DNA from: JBLHOS01 sp047623825
GTDB taxonomy: Bacteria > Pseudomonadota > Alphaproteobacteria > Rhodobacterales > Rhodobacteraceae
Assembly: GCA_047623825.1 (NCBI GenBank)
Contig: JBLHOS010000001.1
Location: 62,001-126,000, forward strand
DNA length: 64,000 nucleotides
Direction of reading: 5' to 3'
Under the pieces are notes generated by a model. The model was not told the DNA's origin. It ran no database searches and saw nothing but the letters and a program-made list of their open reading frames with translations. Below, one piece after another: positions 28,534-37,084 of the stretch. How positions within the stretch are numbered: position 1 is the stretch's first letter; each line of letters begins with the position of its first letter. The translations under genes were made by a program, and so were the position numbers.

Positions 28534-29025
28534 ATGTCTCAGTTGGCGCAAGCCCCTAATATAATACATCTTAGTGACAAAGGCGACCTTCATGAGGGTC
28601 GCCTTTTTTGTCGCGCAACAGCCGTTATGATACATGGCCAGGGGTTGCTTTTTTTTGGTTCCAGCGGATCGGGGAAATCTGGTCTGGCGCTGGAGTTAAT
28701 GACGCGAGGCGCAAAGCTGATCAGCGATGATGGTGTCTGGCTAGTCCCCCGGCAGGATACCGTTAATTTAATCCGGCCTGAACAGGCCCCACCTTTGATC
28801 GAGGCGCGTTATGTCGGTCTTTTACCGGTGCCCGAAATCTGCGCCGATGCGCCGCTTCGCTATGTTGTGGATTTGGATTTGAGTGAACCTGACCGATTGC
28901 CCGAACCTCGCACAGTCAATTGTTTTGGCCTTCAGTTTGATCTGATGCATGGTCGCAACGTTCCCAATCTAGCCACCGTGCTGGACTATCTGACTGCGAC
29001 CCATGAGGCAAATCCCGATGACTGA
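28534..29025 (+). CDS. hprK: HPr kinase/phosphorylase, short alphaproteobacterial type
   Basis: Phosphorylates HPr on serine and so sets the state of the regulatory PTS. Alphaproteobacterial forms lack the N-terminal domain of the Firmicute enzyme; this one has 163 residues. Walker A is GSSGSGKS (42-49), followed by LISDDGVWLV, IEARYVGLL (metal/active site region) and VVDLDL. ATG 28534 begins one base after the chvG stop. Residues 16-26 are encoded by a terminator-shaped hairpin, yet GRLFCRATAV aligns with the first strand of relatives, so the start must lie upstream of it. Confidence 0.88.
   Translation: MSQLAQAPNIIHLSDKGDLHEGRLFCRATAVMIHGQGLLFFGSSGSGKSGLALELMTRGAKLISDDGVWLVPRQDTVNLIRPEQAPPLIEARYVGLLPVPEICADAPLRYVVDLDLSEPDRLPEPRTVNCFGLQFDLMHGRNVPNLATVLDYLTATHEANPDD
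28579..28609 (+). terminator. terminator-shaped hairpin inside the hprK coding start
   Basis: GGCGACC (28582-28588) pairs with GGTCGCC (28597-28603); flanking AAA and TTT extend the stem. The loop is TTCATGAG and the 3' arm is followed by six T (28604-28609). The shape is that of an intrinsic terminator, but it lies 45-75 bases into hprK. It may terminate or attenuate chvG transcription unless a ribosome is translating hprK. Confidence 0.7.
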
Positions 29026-29917
29026 CAGCCCGCCAATCTTGGAAGAGACTTCCCGCGTGATCTTCGTGTCAGGCCCTTCAGGGGCTGGACGCTCAACTGC
29101 GATCCGGACGCTTGAAGATCTTGGGTTTGAAGCCATTGATAATTTGCCACTCAGCCTATTGCCAAGGTTGTTGGAGGGTCCACCGCTGACCCGGCCCATT
29201 GCCCTTGGGACAGACACCCGCAACCGCGACTACAGCGCCCAAGCCCTAATTTCTACGCTCGACATGTTGACCGCGGACCCCAGTGTGCTGGCCGATCTGG
29301 TCTATCTGGATTGCTCAACCGAGGTGTTGGTCCGGCGCTTCTCCGAAACCCGGCGCCGCCATCCGCTGGCGCCTGAGGATCGACCGGTCCTAGGGATCGA
29401 GTTGGAGCGAGATCTGCTGGTGCCCGTTCGAGCCCGTGCCGGCATCCTGATCGATACCACAGATATGACACCGCATGATCTGCGCGCTGAGATCAATCGA
29501 TGGTTCGCCCCTGGTGGCCAGCAAAAGCTGGCGTTATCCGTGCAATCGTTTTCCTACAAACGCGGCCTGCCACTTGGCGCTGATATCGTGCTTGACTGCC
29601 GGTTCCTACGCAATCCGTTTTGGAGCGCGGATTTGAGGGTGCTTGATGGGCGCGACGCTGAAGTTGTCAGCTATATCGCCAATGACCCAAAGTTCACTGT
29701 CTTCCTAAACCAAGTGACGCAATTGGTTGAAACTTTGCTTCCCGCCTACCGTGATGAGGGTAAATCACACCTGTCAGTCGCTTTCGGGTGTACCGGGGGG
29801 CAACACCGGTCAGTGGCGATGGCGGAAAAACTTACCGCACATCTTGCACAAGCTAAATGGCAGGTGTCTATAAGGCATCGGGAACTTGAACGGCGAGGCG
29901 CGATCCGCGCGCCATAA
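29018..29917 (+). CDS. rapZ: RNase adapter protein RapZ (YvcJ family)
   Basis: P-loop protein of the RapZ/YvcJ family, which in E. coli directs RNase E to the small RNA GlmZ; in alphaproteobacteria it accompanies hprK and the PTS. In 299 residues the Walker A is SGPSGAGRST (about 14-22), then AIDNLPLSLL, SYKRGLP, DCRFLRNPFW and the CTGGQHRSVAMAE motif of the C-terminal domain. ATG 29018, preceded by GAGGC, overlaps the hprK stop by 8 bases; an in-frame ATG at 29003 is less well placed. Confidence 0.92.
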   Translation: MTDSPPILEETSRVIFVSGPSGAGRSTAIRTLEDLGFEAIDNLPLSLLPRLLEGPPLTRPIALGTDTRNRDYSAQALISTLDMLTADPSVLADLVYLDCSTEVLVRRFSETRRRHPLAPEDRPVLGIELERDLLVPVRARAGILIDTTDMTPHDLRAEINRWFAPGGQQKLALSVQSFSYKRGLPLGADIVLDCRFLRNPFWSADLRVLDGRDAEVVSYIANDPKFTVFLNQVTQLVETLLPAYRDEGKSHLSVAFGCTGGQHRSVAMAEKLTAHLAQAKWQVSIRHRELERRGAIRAP

Positions 29918-29933
29918 GGCCAAGGAAGCGCAG

Positions 29934-30326
29934 TTGATCGGAATAGTGATCGTCGCACATGGTAGATTGGCGCAAGAATTCTTGAATGCCGTCGAACATG
30001 TCGTTGGGCCGCAACCTGGTGTGCGGGCTATCTCTATTGGTGCCGATGATGACCGCACCACGCGACAGTTGGAAATTTGTCAGGCAGCGGATGAAGTCGA
30101 TCGGGGTGGCGGCGTCGTCGTGGTCACGGATATGTTTGGCGGATCTCCGTCCAACTTGTCGTTGCGCGCCTGTCGGCCATCCAACCGAAAGATTTTGACC
30201 GGCATGAACTTGCCCATGCTGATCAAATTAACCAAATCGCGCGAATTGAGCGTCGATGACGCGATTAGCCGAGCCAAGGATGCGGGCCGCCGTTATATCA
30301 ACAGCTTCGACGGAAGTCCGGAATGA
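29934..30326 (+). CDS. PTS EIIA component, mannose (ManX) family
   Basis: A 130-residue single-domain EIIA of the mannose family. The phosphorylated histidine lies in VIVAHGRLAQEF near the N terminus, and VVVVTDMFGGSPSN matches the conserved second loop. No EIIB or EIIC is nearby, so it most likely receives phosphate from HPr as a regulatory branch rather than in sugar uptake. The TTG at 29934 is supported by AAGGAAG just upstream and places the fold at its usual start. It overlaps ptsH by 4 bases. Confidence 0.9.
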   Translation: MIGIVIVAHGRLAQEFLNAVEHVVGPQPGVRAISIGADDDRTTRQLEICQAADEVDRGGGVVVVTDMFGGSPSNLSLRACRPSNRKILTGMNLPMLIKLTKSRELSVDDAISRAKDAGRRYINSFDGSPE

Positions 30327-30601
30327 CGGCCCCATTGATCAGCAACCTTGAGATTATGAATGTTAAAGGCCTGCATGCCCGCGCCTCAGCGAAATTTGTT
30401 GAGGTTGTTGAGGCACATGATGCCGAAGCGGTGGTTCGCAAGGATGGGCTGAGTGCTGCCGGCGACTCGATCATGGGTCTTTTGATGTTGGCAGCCTCTA
30501 TCGGAACCACTATCAACGTGGAGACACGGGGCCCCCAAGCCTCGTCGCTGTCGTCCGCACTTGCCGAACTGGTAGCGGATAAATTCGGCGAAGGAATGTA
30601 A
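30323..30601 (+). CDS. ptsH: phosphocarrier protein HPr
   Basis: Small PTS carrier, 92 residues. The EI-phosphorylated histidine is in KGLHARASAKF, and the serine targeted by HPr kinase is in GDSIMGLLMLAAS, so both control sites are kept. It ends the chvIG-hprK-rapZ-EIIA-HPr run. Enzyme I is not in this window. Confidence 0.95.
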   Translation: MTAPLISNLEIMNVKGLHARASAKFVEVVEAHDAEAVVRKDGLSAAGDSIMGLLMLAASIGTTINVETRGPQASSLSSALAELVADKFGEGM

Positions 30602-30627
30602 TACGCCCAGGGATGGAGGGGCAGGCT

Positions 30628-31554
30628 TTGGTAGACAGCACCCAGCAAAGACCAGTTCTGGCGCACCGTCATCCGGGAAAACTGGTTGGCCAAGGTGACG
30701 GCCAACTTTTGGCTGATCAGTCTTATGACCGCCGCCGTCTGTCTTATGCCCACACGTTTGAGAACCCATATCAGGTGCGCGCAATCCAGATAATGGAATT
30801 GGTCACAGGCAAGCTGCGCCTGCTGAATTTGATCCGAAGATTTGAGGCGATGAACGTCCCTGTGGGACAGGGGTTCTGGAAACAGGCCCTTGATGTCATG
30901 GGGATCGAGATGGCAACGCCGGATGAGCAGATCGCCAATATCCCAAAAGACGGGCCACTGGTCATCGTGGCCAACCATCCACATGGGCTGGTCGATGGCA
31001 TGATTCTTGCAGAACTGATCGGCAAGGTTAGAACTGACTATAAGATCCTGACCCGATCGCTTTTGACAGGCGTGGTCGAGATTGAACAATTCATGATCCC
31101 AGTGCCGTTTGCGCATGAACCCGACGCGTTGAAACAAAATCTGGATATGCGGAAAAGGGCGATGGAGCATCTGACGGATGGCGGCGTGCTAGTGCTGTTT
31201 CCGTCGGGCGTTGTAGCCTCATCCGAAGACCTTTTTGGCCCCGCAGTTGAGGCGGAGTGGAACCCATTTACTTCAAAAATGATCCAGCGCTCTGGTGCGC
31301 GGGTCTTGCCAATCTTCTTTCCGGGGCAAAATTCGCGCTGGTATCAGATCGCCAACCGTATGTCCGCTACACTACGGCAAGGCTTGTTGCTGTACGAAGT
31401 TGTTCATGCGCTGAACAAGCCGCAGGCCCCGATTGTTGGCTTGCCGATTGAGCGGGACGTGATCGAAAGTTGGGCCAGTAATCCTCGTGGATTTGTCGCC
31501 TGGCTGCGCGAACAGACTATTGGTCTGCGTTCTCAGGTTCCGACCCGCCGCTAG
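30628..31554 (+). CDS. lysophospholipid acyltransferase family protein
   Basis: A PlsC-superfamily acyltransferase of 308 residues, likely adding an acyl chain to a lysophospholipid or ornithine lipid at the inner membrane. The catalytic motif reads VANHPHGLVDGM (NHxxxxD type), the second motif VLFPSGVVASSE, followed by RVLPIFFPGQNSR. The TTG at 30628 has GGAGG eight bases upstream, which favours it; an ATG at 30613 would add five residues. It follows ptsH by 26 bases and converges on the hydroxyacyl-CoA dehydrogenase gene with a 6-base gap. Confidence 0.85.
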   Translation: MVDSTQQRPVLAHRHPGKLVGQGDGQLLADQSYDRRRLSYAHTFENPYQVRAIQIMELVTGKLRLLNLIRRFEAMNVPVGQGFWKQALDVMGIEMATPDEQIANIPKDGPLVIVANHPHGLVDGMILAELIGKVRTDYKILTRSLLTGVVEIEQFMIPVPFAHEPDALKQNLDMRKRAMEHLTDGGVLVLFPSGVVASSEDLFGPAVEAEWNPFTSKMIQRSGARVLPIFFPGQNSRWYQIANRMSATLRQGLLLYEVVHALNKPQAPIVGLPIERDVIESWASNPRGFVAWLREQTIGLRSQVPTRR

Positions 31555-31560
31555 GCGCAA

Positions 31561-32436
31561 TTAGCGCGTTGGGACTGGCGTTTCGCCGCGATAATCATAG
31601 AATCCGCGATTGGTCTTGCGACCCAGCCACCCAGCCTCGACATATTTGGTCAACAGCGGGCAGGGACGGTATTTCGTATCAGCCAAACCATCATGCAGCA
31701 CGTTCATGATCGACAGACATGTGTCCAACCCGATGAAATCCGCCAGTTCCAGCGGCCCCATTGGATGGTTTGCCCCCAGTTTGAGAGACTCGTCGATCGA
31801 TTTGACCGATCCGACCCCTTCATAAAGCGTATACACCGCCTCGTTGATCATCGGCATCAGAATGCGATTCACTATAAAGCCCGGAAAATCCTCGGCAGTC
31901 GTCGCTGTTTTGCCCAGTCGTTCGACGACTTTATGGCAGGCGGCAAAGGTCTCTTCGTCGGTGGCGATACCCCGAATTAATTCGACCAACTGCATGACCG
32001 GAACCGGGTTCATAAAGTGAAAGCCCATGAATTGCTCAGGCCGGTCGGTACGCGCCGCCAGCCGTGTGATAGATATCGATGAGGTATTGGACGTCAGGAT
32101 CGTCTCAGGCCGCAGATGCGGAAGCAGATCTTCGAAGATCGCTTGCTTAACTGTCTCACGCTCGGTCGCGGCCTCAATTATAAGGTCGCACGTGCCAAGC
32201 TCTGCCAAAGTCATTGTTGTCTCGATCCGGGCCATTGTAGCCGCCTTTGTCTCGGCGCTAACTTTTTCTCGGGTGACCTGACGCTCTAGGTTTCGGTCTA
32301 TCAGGGCAACGGCATTTTCCAGCCCTTCGGCTGAGATATCGTTCAGGACTACGTCAAACCCTGCTAGCGCGCAAACATGGGCAATCCCGTTTCCCATTTG
32401 GCCCGCGCCAACGATTCCGATTTTTTGAATGTCCAT
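31561..32436 (-). CDS. 3-hydroxybutyryl-CoA dehydrogenase
   Basis: Interconverts 3-hydroxyacyl-CoA and acetoacetyl-CoA with NAD(P). In 291 residues: Rossmann motif GAGQMGNGIA (about 10-19), acidic ribose-binding Asp after VVLNDIS, catalytic His in GFHFMNPVPVM, and the C-terminal GLDTCLSIM to KTNRGFYDY. ATG 32436 is preceded by GGAGGGG. In this lineage the enzyme can serve polyhydroxybutyrate turnover, butyrate use or the acetoacetyl-CoA steps around the ethylmalonyl-CoA pathway. Confidence 0.94.
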   Translation of the reverse strand: MDIQKIGIVGAGQMGNGIAHVCALAGFDVVLNDISAEGLENAVALIDRNLERQVTREKVSAETKAATMARIETTMTLAELGTCDLIIEAATERETVKQAIFEDLLPHLRPETILTSNTSSISITRLAARTDRPEQFMGFHFMNPVPVMQLVELIRGIATDEETFAACHKVVERLGKTATTAEDFPGFIVNRILMPMINEAVYTLYEGVGSVKSIDESLKLGANHPMGPLELADFIGLDTCLSIMNVLHDGLADTKYRPCPLLTKYVEAGWLGRKTNRGFYDYRGETPVPTR

Positions 32437-32624
32437 GTCGCACCCCTCCAAGGCTGCTGCGACCGCACCATAAACCCGGCATCCCAATGCATACAAGCGC
32501 AAAGCGCCGGAGCCTCAGGCGCTGATTATCTATGTTAAAATCACTTCAATTTAGCACCTTAGCGCTTTGGAAAGTCCTGTGGGGGAGTGTGGGCATGGGT
32601 GAGTCTAAAATGGTGGGAAACATA

Positions 32625-33479
32625 ATGAGCTTTGTTCAATTGGGGCATGGTCCCCTTGATTATCAGGTCTGCACATATCCGGGATCACGCGCGATGTTCC
32701 GCGGCCCGGCACAGGATTTGTCTGGGGCATTTGTGCTTTGCCTTGGCGGATCAGAGACGTTTGGTAAATTTGTGGCGCAACCGTTTAGCGAGTTGTTGCA
32801 GGCGGCCCTTGGCGGTGTAGTTGTCAATATGGGGGCGATGAACGCTAGTGTTGATTTTATGCTGTTTGACCCGGCTGTCATAGCAGCGCGGGAGGCGGCC
32901 AAACAGATTGTCCTGCAGGTTCCGCCCGCGCACAATCTGTCGAACCGGTTCTATACCGTCCATCCCCGGCGCAACGATCGGTTGATCAAAGCATCAGCGT
33001 TGTTGCAAACGATCTATCGAGAGGTGGATTTTACCGATTTCCATTATACCCGGCACATGTTGTCGGCGCTGCAGATCTTATCTGCAGATCGATTTGATAT
33101 TATCGTCCATGAATTGCGCACAGCCTGGGCCGCGCGGATGCGGCAACTAATCACTAGCTTTTCTGTGCCGGTGCATCTGCTTTGGATGTCTCAACGTGCA
33201 CTTGACGATTGTGCACCAGATGTCGGGCTGGGTGTCGATCCACTTTTTGTGACTACTGAAATGATGAAGGAGATTGCGTCGCTTGCCAGCAGCGTGACCC
33301 TGTCGGCCTGGCCTCAGGTTGAGCAGGATGCTGTTGGGTTGAGTGGAATGTTCTTTGGCCCCAGAGAGGCAAAGGCGGCCCGTCTAATGCCGTTTCCGGA
33401 CCACCACCTGCAGACAGCCAATGCGTTGGTCTCAAAATTACGACCTAACACTGGCAAACGACAACGGCCCGCCCACTGA
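32625..33479 (+). CDS. DUF6473 family protein
   Basis: A 284-residue protein that I match to the DUF6473 family, common in Rhodobacteraceae and of unknown function. The opening GHGPLDYQVCTYPGSRAMFRGP and FVLCLGGSETFGKFVAQPF are characteristic. No membrane segment or catalytic motif is obvious. ATG 32625 was chosen because relatives begin shortly before GHGPLDY; it is preceded by GGGA. The frame is open back to 32532 but that part does not look like the family. A terminator follows. Confidence 0.75.
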   Translation: MSFVQLGHGPLDYQVCTYPGSRAMFRGPAQDLSGAFVLCLGGSETFGKFVAQPFSELLQAALGGVVVNMGAMNASVDFMLFDPAVIAAREAAKQIVLQVPPAHNLSNRFYTVHPRRNDRLIKASALLQTIYREVDFTDFHYTRHMLSALQILSADRFDIIVHELRTAWAARMRQLITSFSVPVHLLWMSQRALDDCAPDVGLGVDPLFVTTEMMKEIASLASSVTLSAWPQVEQDAVGLSGMFFGPREAKAARLMPFPDHHLQTANALVSKLRPNTGKRQRPAH

Positions 33480-33505
33480 AGGTGACGGGCCGCTTCGAGG
33501 TTTTT
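33465..33505 (+). terminator. terminator between DUF6473 gene and etfA
   Basis: CGGCCCG (33465-33471) pairs with CGGGCCG (33486-33492) round a 14-base loop, and TTTTT follows at 33501-33505. It overlaps the last codons of the DUF6473 gene and separates it from convergent etfA. Confidence 0.6.
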
Positions 33506-33514
33506 CAATAGGTG

Positions 33515-34441
33515 TCAGAGCTTGCTCGTCAGCTCTGGCACCGCATCAAATAGATCCGCGACCAGACCGTAATCAGCCACCTGAAAGATAGGGGCCTCTT
33601 CATCTTTGTTGATTGCGACAATGACCTTGCTGTCTTTCATGCCGGCCAGATGCTGGATCGCACCGGAAATACCAATCGCAATGTACAGGTCTGGCGCCAC
33701 CACCTTACCAGTTTGGCCAACTTGCCAGTCGTTTGGCGCATACCCACTGTCGACCGCGGCACGCGACGCGCCAACCGCAGCACCTAGCTTGTCAGCCAGA
33801 CTTTCGATGATCGCGAACTGCTCTTTTGAGCCAACGCCGCGCCCACCGGACACAACGATCCCGGCTGAGGTCAGTTCAGGCCGGTCGCTTGCGGCAACTT
33901 TGTCCTCAACCCAAGCCGATAGGCCGGGATCTGCAACAGCGCTGATGCTTTCAACCGAGGCAGATCCGCCATCGGGTGCGGCATCAAAATTGGCGGTCCG
34001 AACGGTCATAACCTTGATCGCATCGGTCGATTTGACCGTCTGGATTGCGTTGCCCGCATAAATTGGGCGCTCAAACGTGTCGGCATCAATAATGGCGGTC
34101 ACTTCGGAAATCACCATCACATCCAGCAGCGCGGCAACGCGGGGCAGGATGTTTTTGGCGCTAGATGTGGCGGGGCCCACAATGTGGGAATAGTCGCCCG
34201 CCAAGCTGACTACCAGGTCGGCAATCGGCTCAGCCAGGCCATTACCATAGGCGGCATCGTCGGCACACAGCACCTTGGACACGCCGGCCAATGTCGCAGC
34301 CATTGCGGCGGCACCGCTGCAAGATGAGGCCGCACAAAGGACGGTTACATCGCCCAGCTGGATCGCAGCAGTGACGGCTTTCGCGGTCGCGTCAACAGCC
34401 AGTTCGCCGCCAATAACTTCTGCTAGAAGAAGAACAGCCAT
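33515..34441 (-). CDS. etfA: electron transfer flavoprotein alpha subunit
   Basis: FAD-carrying subunit of ETF, which takes electrons from acyl-CoA dehydrogenases (such as the Mcd-like enzyme here) to ETF-ubiquinone oxidoreductase. The 308-residue protein has the alpha-subunit FAD-binding C-terminal half: VVSGGRGVGSKEQF, AAVGASRAAVDSGY, QVGQTGKVVAPDLYIAIGISGAIQHLAGM. Its ATG shares one base with the etfB stop (TAATG). Confidence 0.97.
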   Translation of the reverse strand: MAVLLLAEVIGGELAVDATAKAVTAAIQLGDVTVLCAASSCSGAAAMAATLAGVSKVLCADDAAYGNGLAEPIADLVVSLAGDYSHIVGPATSSAKNILPRVAALLDVMVISEVTAIIDADTFERPIYAGNAIQTVKSTDAIKVMTVRTANFDAAPDGGSASVESISAVADPGLSAWVEDKVAASDRPELTSAGIVVSGGRGVGSKEQFAIIESLADKLGAAVGASRAAVDSGYAPNDWQVGQTGKVVAPDLYIAIGISGAIQHLAGMKDSKVIVAINKDEEAPIFQVADYGLVADLFDAVPELTSKL

Positions 34442-35202
34442 TAGAGTATCCCCGCTTCGTCTTTGAGTTTCGTCAACAGCTCATCAATGGAGGCAACCAT
34501 GACGCCTGCTTGACGAGTATTCGGTTCGTTTGTCTTCACGACGGTAAGGCGCGGCGTAACATCGACGCCGTAATCGGCCGCAGTTTTCTCATCCAGCGGT
34601 TTTTTCTTGGCTTTCATGATGTTGGGCAATGAGGCGTAGCGCGGCTCATTCAGGCGCAGATCGACCGTCACGATTGTTGGCAGTTTGACTTTGATCGTTT
34701 GCAGGCCGCCATCGACCTCACGGGTTACAACGGCGCTGTCACCATCAACGTTCAGCTCTGAGGCAAAGGTCGCCTGAGACCAGCCCAAAAGCGCACTTAG
34801 CATCTGGCCAGTAGCGTTCATGTCATTATCGATCGCCTGCTTGCCGGCCAGAACCAACCCAGGCTGCTCCTGATCGATCACCGCTTTGAGGATCTTGGCA
34901 ACGGCCAACGGCTCAATGTCGTCATGCACGTTGTCCGTTGCAATCACCAAGATTGCGCGATCTGCCCCCATAGCCAAAGCTGTCCGCAGGGTTTCCTGCG
35001 ACTGCTTCACACCAATTGAGACGGCGATCACCTCTTCGGCTTTGCCAGCTTCCTTCAGACGAATAGCTTCTTCAATTGCGATTTCGTCGAATGGATTCAT
35101 CGACATTTTGACATTTGCGAGATCGACACCTGACCCATCCGCTTTCACACGAACTTTTACATTGTAATCAATCACGCGCTTAACCGGCACCAGCACCTTC
35201 AT
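34441..35202 (-). CDS. etfB: electron transfer flavoprotein beta subunit
   Basis: AMP-binding subunit of ETF. The 253-residue protein shows [20 protein letters not shown], the [17 protein letters not shown] helix, [22 protein letters not shown] and [20 protein letters not shown] (the family signature). ATG 35202 is preceded by AGGAGAAACG. The 136 bases upstream separate it from the adenosyltransferase gene; no promoter boxes are obvious there. Confidence 0.97.
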   Translation of the reverse strand: MKVLVPVKRVIDYNVKVRVKADGSGVDLANVKMSMNPFDEIAIEEAIRLKEAGKAEEVIAVSIGVKQSQETLRTALAMGADRAILVIATDNVHDDIEPLAVAKILKAVIDQEQPGLVLAGKQAIDNDMNATGQMLSALLGWSQATFASELNVDGDSAVVTREVDGGLQTIKVKLPTIVTVDLRLNEPRYASLPNIMKAKKKPLDEKTAADYGVDVTPRLTVVKTNEPNTRQAGVMVASIDELLTKLKDEAGIL

Positions 35203-35338
35203 CTGCACGTTTCTCCTGAGCAAATCCCCCACAGAGTGTAGAGGCGAGTTAGTCTTTCAGCGGTCGTTTTATCCGCTTCGCGGCTTCAAAAATAGGGCAA
35301 AATCGACCCATCAGGCCAACGCGACGTCGCGTTTTGCC

Positions 35339-35911
35339 CTAGCGGTTGGCGCCGGGCACCCAAAGCACATCATCTTTGCCATCATTGTTGGCAATGCGTC
35401 CTGCCACAAAAAACCAGTCAGACAAGCGGTTAAGGTATCTGACCACTGCTGGATTCACCGATTCCATAGTCGCCAACTCCACGCTCAATCGCTCTGCGCG
35501 ACGTGTGACGGTGCGACACAGATGCATCTGGGCAGCCAACGCGGATCCACCCGGCAGAATAAAGCTGCGTAGCGGTTCCAATATATCATTCATCACATCA
35601 ATTTCGGCTTCCAGCCGCAGAACCTGTCCATCTATCACGCGCAGGGGCGGGTAAGCAGACTCAGCGTCTTTCTCCATATCTGGGCGGCACAGATCGGCGC
35701 CTAGATCAAACAAATCATTCTGAATTGCGGCCAGTTGTACATCAATATCGCCACTGGTGTGTTGACGTGCCAGGCCAATAGTTGCGTTCACTTCATCGAC
35801 GGTTCCGTAGGCTGTCACGCGCATCGAGTACTTGGCGACGCGTGATCCGTTGCCAAGGGCGGTTTCCCCGGCATCACCGGTTTTCGTATAAATCTTATTC
35901 AGAACGACCAT
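35339..35911 (-). CDS. cob(I)alamin adenosyltransferase, PduO type
   Basis: Transfers the adenosyl group of ATP to cob(I)alamin to make coenzyme B12. The 190-residue protein has the PduO signature TKTGDAGETALGNGSRVAK near the N terminus, VDEVNATIGLAR, the FILPGGSALAAQMHLCRTVTRRAER catalytic helix and LNRLSDWFFVAGR. Adenosylcobalamin is needed by methylmalonyl- and ethylmalonyl-CoA mutases, so the neighbourhood with ETF fits. Confidence 0.94.
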   Translation of the reverse strand: MVVLNKIYTKTGDAGETALGNGSRVAKYSMRVTAYGTVDEVNATIGLARQHTSGDIDVQLAAIQNDLFDLGADLCRPDMEKDAESAYPPLRVIDGQVLRLEAEIDVMNDILEPLRSFILPGGSALAAQMHLCRTVTRRAERLSVELATMESVNPAVVRYLNRLSDWFFVAGRIANNDGKDDVLWVPGANR

Positions 35912-35915
35912 TAGG

Positions 35916-36125
35916 TCAGCCCCCTGTACTTTTGCGGAAATAAACAAAGACAACGATCAGGATAATCGCAGCAAACTGAGCATAAAGACGCCAGCGCATA
36001 AACTTGTTGGCGTTCTTGTGGTTATAGTCACCACCGCGCCCAAACGATCCGATGCCGAAGAACAAGATCACCAGGACGATTATTACGGCCAGGATAATGA
36101 CGATAAGAAGCGGGTCTTGGGTCAT
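35916..36125 (-). CDS. twin-transmembrane, HIG1-like small protein
   Basis: A 69-residue protein with two membrane helices (about 6-26 and 47-63) joined by a polar loop FGRGGDYNHKNANKFMRWRLYAQ. The N-x-F/L-M-R-x-R-x-x-x-Q pattern before the second helix is that of HIG1-type proteins, linked elsewhere to respiratory complexes. In Rhodobacteraceae it accompanies the adenosyltransferase and etfBA genes, from which it is separated by four bases. Confidence 0.78.
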   Translation of the reverse strand: MTQDPLLIVIILAVIIVLVILFFGIGSFGRGGDYNHKNANKFMRWRLYAQFAAIILIVVFVYFRKSTGG

Positions 36126-36184
36126 ATGGATTTCTTTCTAGTATTCTGGTGGAAAGGTAGCGTGCGCGACCGGTTTGGCGAGGG

Positions 36185-37012
36185 TCAGCTTTTCGACAGG
36201 ATCCAATCAAGTGCGCGACTCGGCAAAAGGCGCCGGGCAAAACTCATCACATACGTCGGTGTTGTAACATAGTAGCGGGCTTTGGGGTTCTCGGCCTCTA
36301 GCGCGCGGATCAATTTTCGGGTCACGGCGTCTGGCGGCAATTCAAACGTGTCTGGTCCTGCGTCGCGGTACAACCTTTTAATCAAGCCCTCGCGATACTG
36401 CTCAACCCGGGCGGAGCCCTCCCAATCAATCCATTTCTCAAAATGTGGGATCGACTTTTTTCGGATTTCTGATGTGATCGGTCCAGGCTCAATCAAGATT
36501 ATCTTGATTGGGGTATCGGCCATTTCCAGCCGCAACACATCCGTTAGCCCCTCAAGTGCAAATTTCGTCGCGACATAGGCACCGCGCCATTTCAGGCCGA
36601 CAAACCCCAAGACGGAGGAGTTCTGGATGATCCGCCCATGTCCTTGTGCGCGCATCACGCCGATTGCACGGCGTGTCAGATCGTGAACGCCGAACAAATT
36701 CGTTTCAAACGCAGACCTCAACCCGTCGCGCGGAAGATCCTCTACCGCACCGGGGAGGCCAAACGCGCCGTTGTTGAAAACAGCGTCCAACGTGCCGCCT
36801 GTTCGACGCAATGCCTCAGCCAAGCCAGCCTCAACACTGTTGGTATCGGCGTAATCCAGAACAAAGCTCTCCAGCCCATCGTCAACCAATGCAGCCACAT
36901 CGCCGTGTTGGCGTACGGTTGCGAAGACCCGCCAGCCATGGGCGTGAAGTGCGCGGGCGGCATGTGCGCCGATGCCCGAAGAACACCCCGTAATGAGAAT
37001 GGATTTTGCCAC
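36185..37012 (-). CDS. short-chain dehydrogenase/reductase
   Basis: A classical SDR of 275 residues. The N-terminal TGCSSGIGAHAARALHAHGW binds the nucleotide, NNGAFG replaces the usual NNAG, SSVLGFVGLKWRGAYVATKFALEG provides the catalytic Ser, Tyr and Lys, and EPGPI follows. Sequence layout is like the retinol/17-beta-hydroxysteroid dehydrogenase-like group, but no substrate can be inferred. Confidence 0.88.
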   Translation of the reverse strand: MAKSILITGCSSGIGAHAARALHAHGWRVFATVRQHGDVAALVDDGLESFVLDYADTNSVEAGLAEALRRTGGTLDAVFNNGAFGLPGAVEDLPRDGLRSAFETNLFGVHDLTRRAIGVMRAQGHGRIIQNSSVLGFVGLKWRGAYVATKFALEGLTDVLRLEMADTPIKIILIEPGPITSEIRKKSIPHFEKWIDWEGSARVEQYREGLIKRLYRDAGPDTFELPPDAVTRKLIRALEAENPKARYYVTTPTYVMSFARRLLPSRALDWILSKS

Positions 37013-37084
37013 GTACCGCCCCGCATCTAAGATGTGGGTCAGCGATACGTCAGCTGACTTTCAAGGGCAATGTGGCGTTTGTGA

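Noticed and set aside
30298..31170. 290-codon minus-strand frame over ptsH and the acyltransferase
   Set aside because: Both plus-strand genes are complete with family motifs; the antisense product has none.
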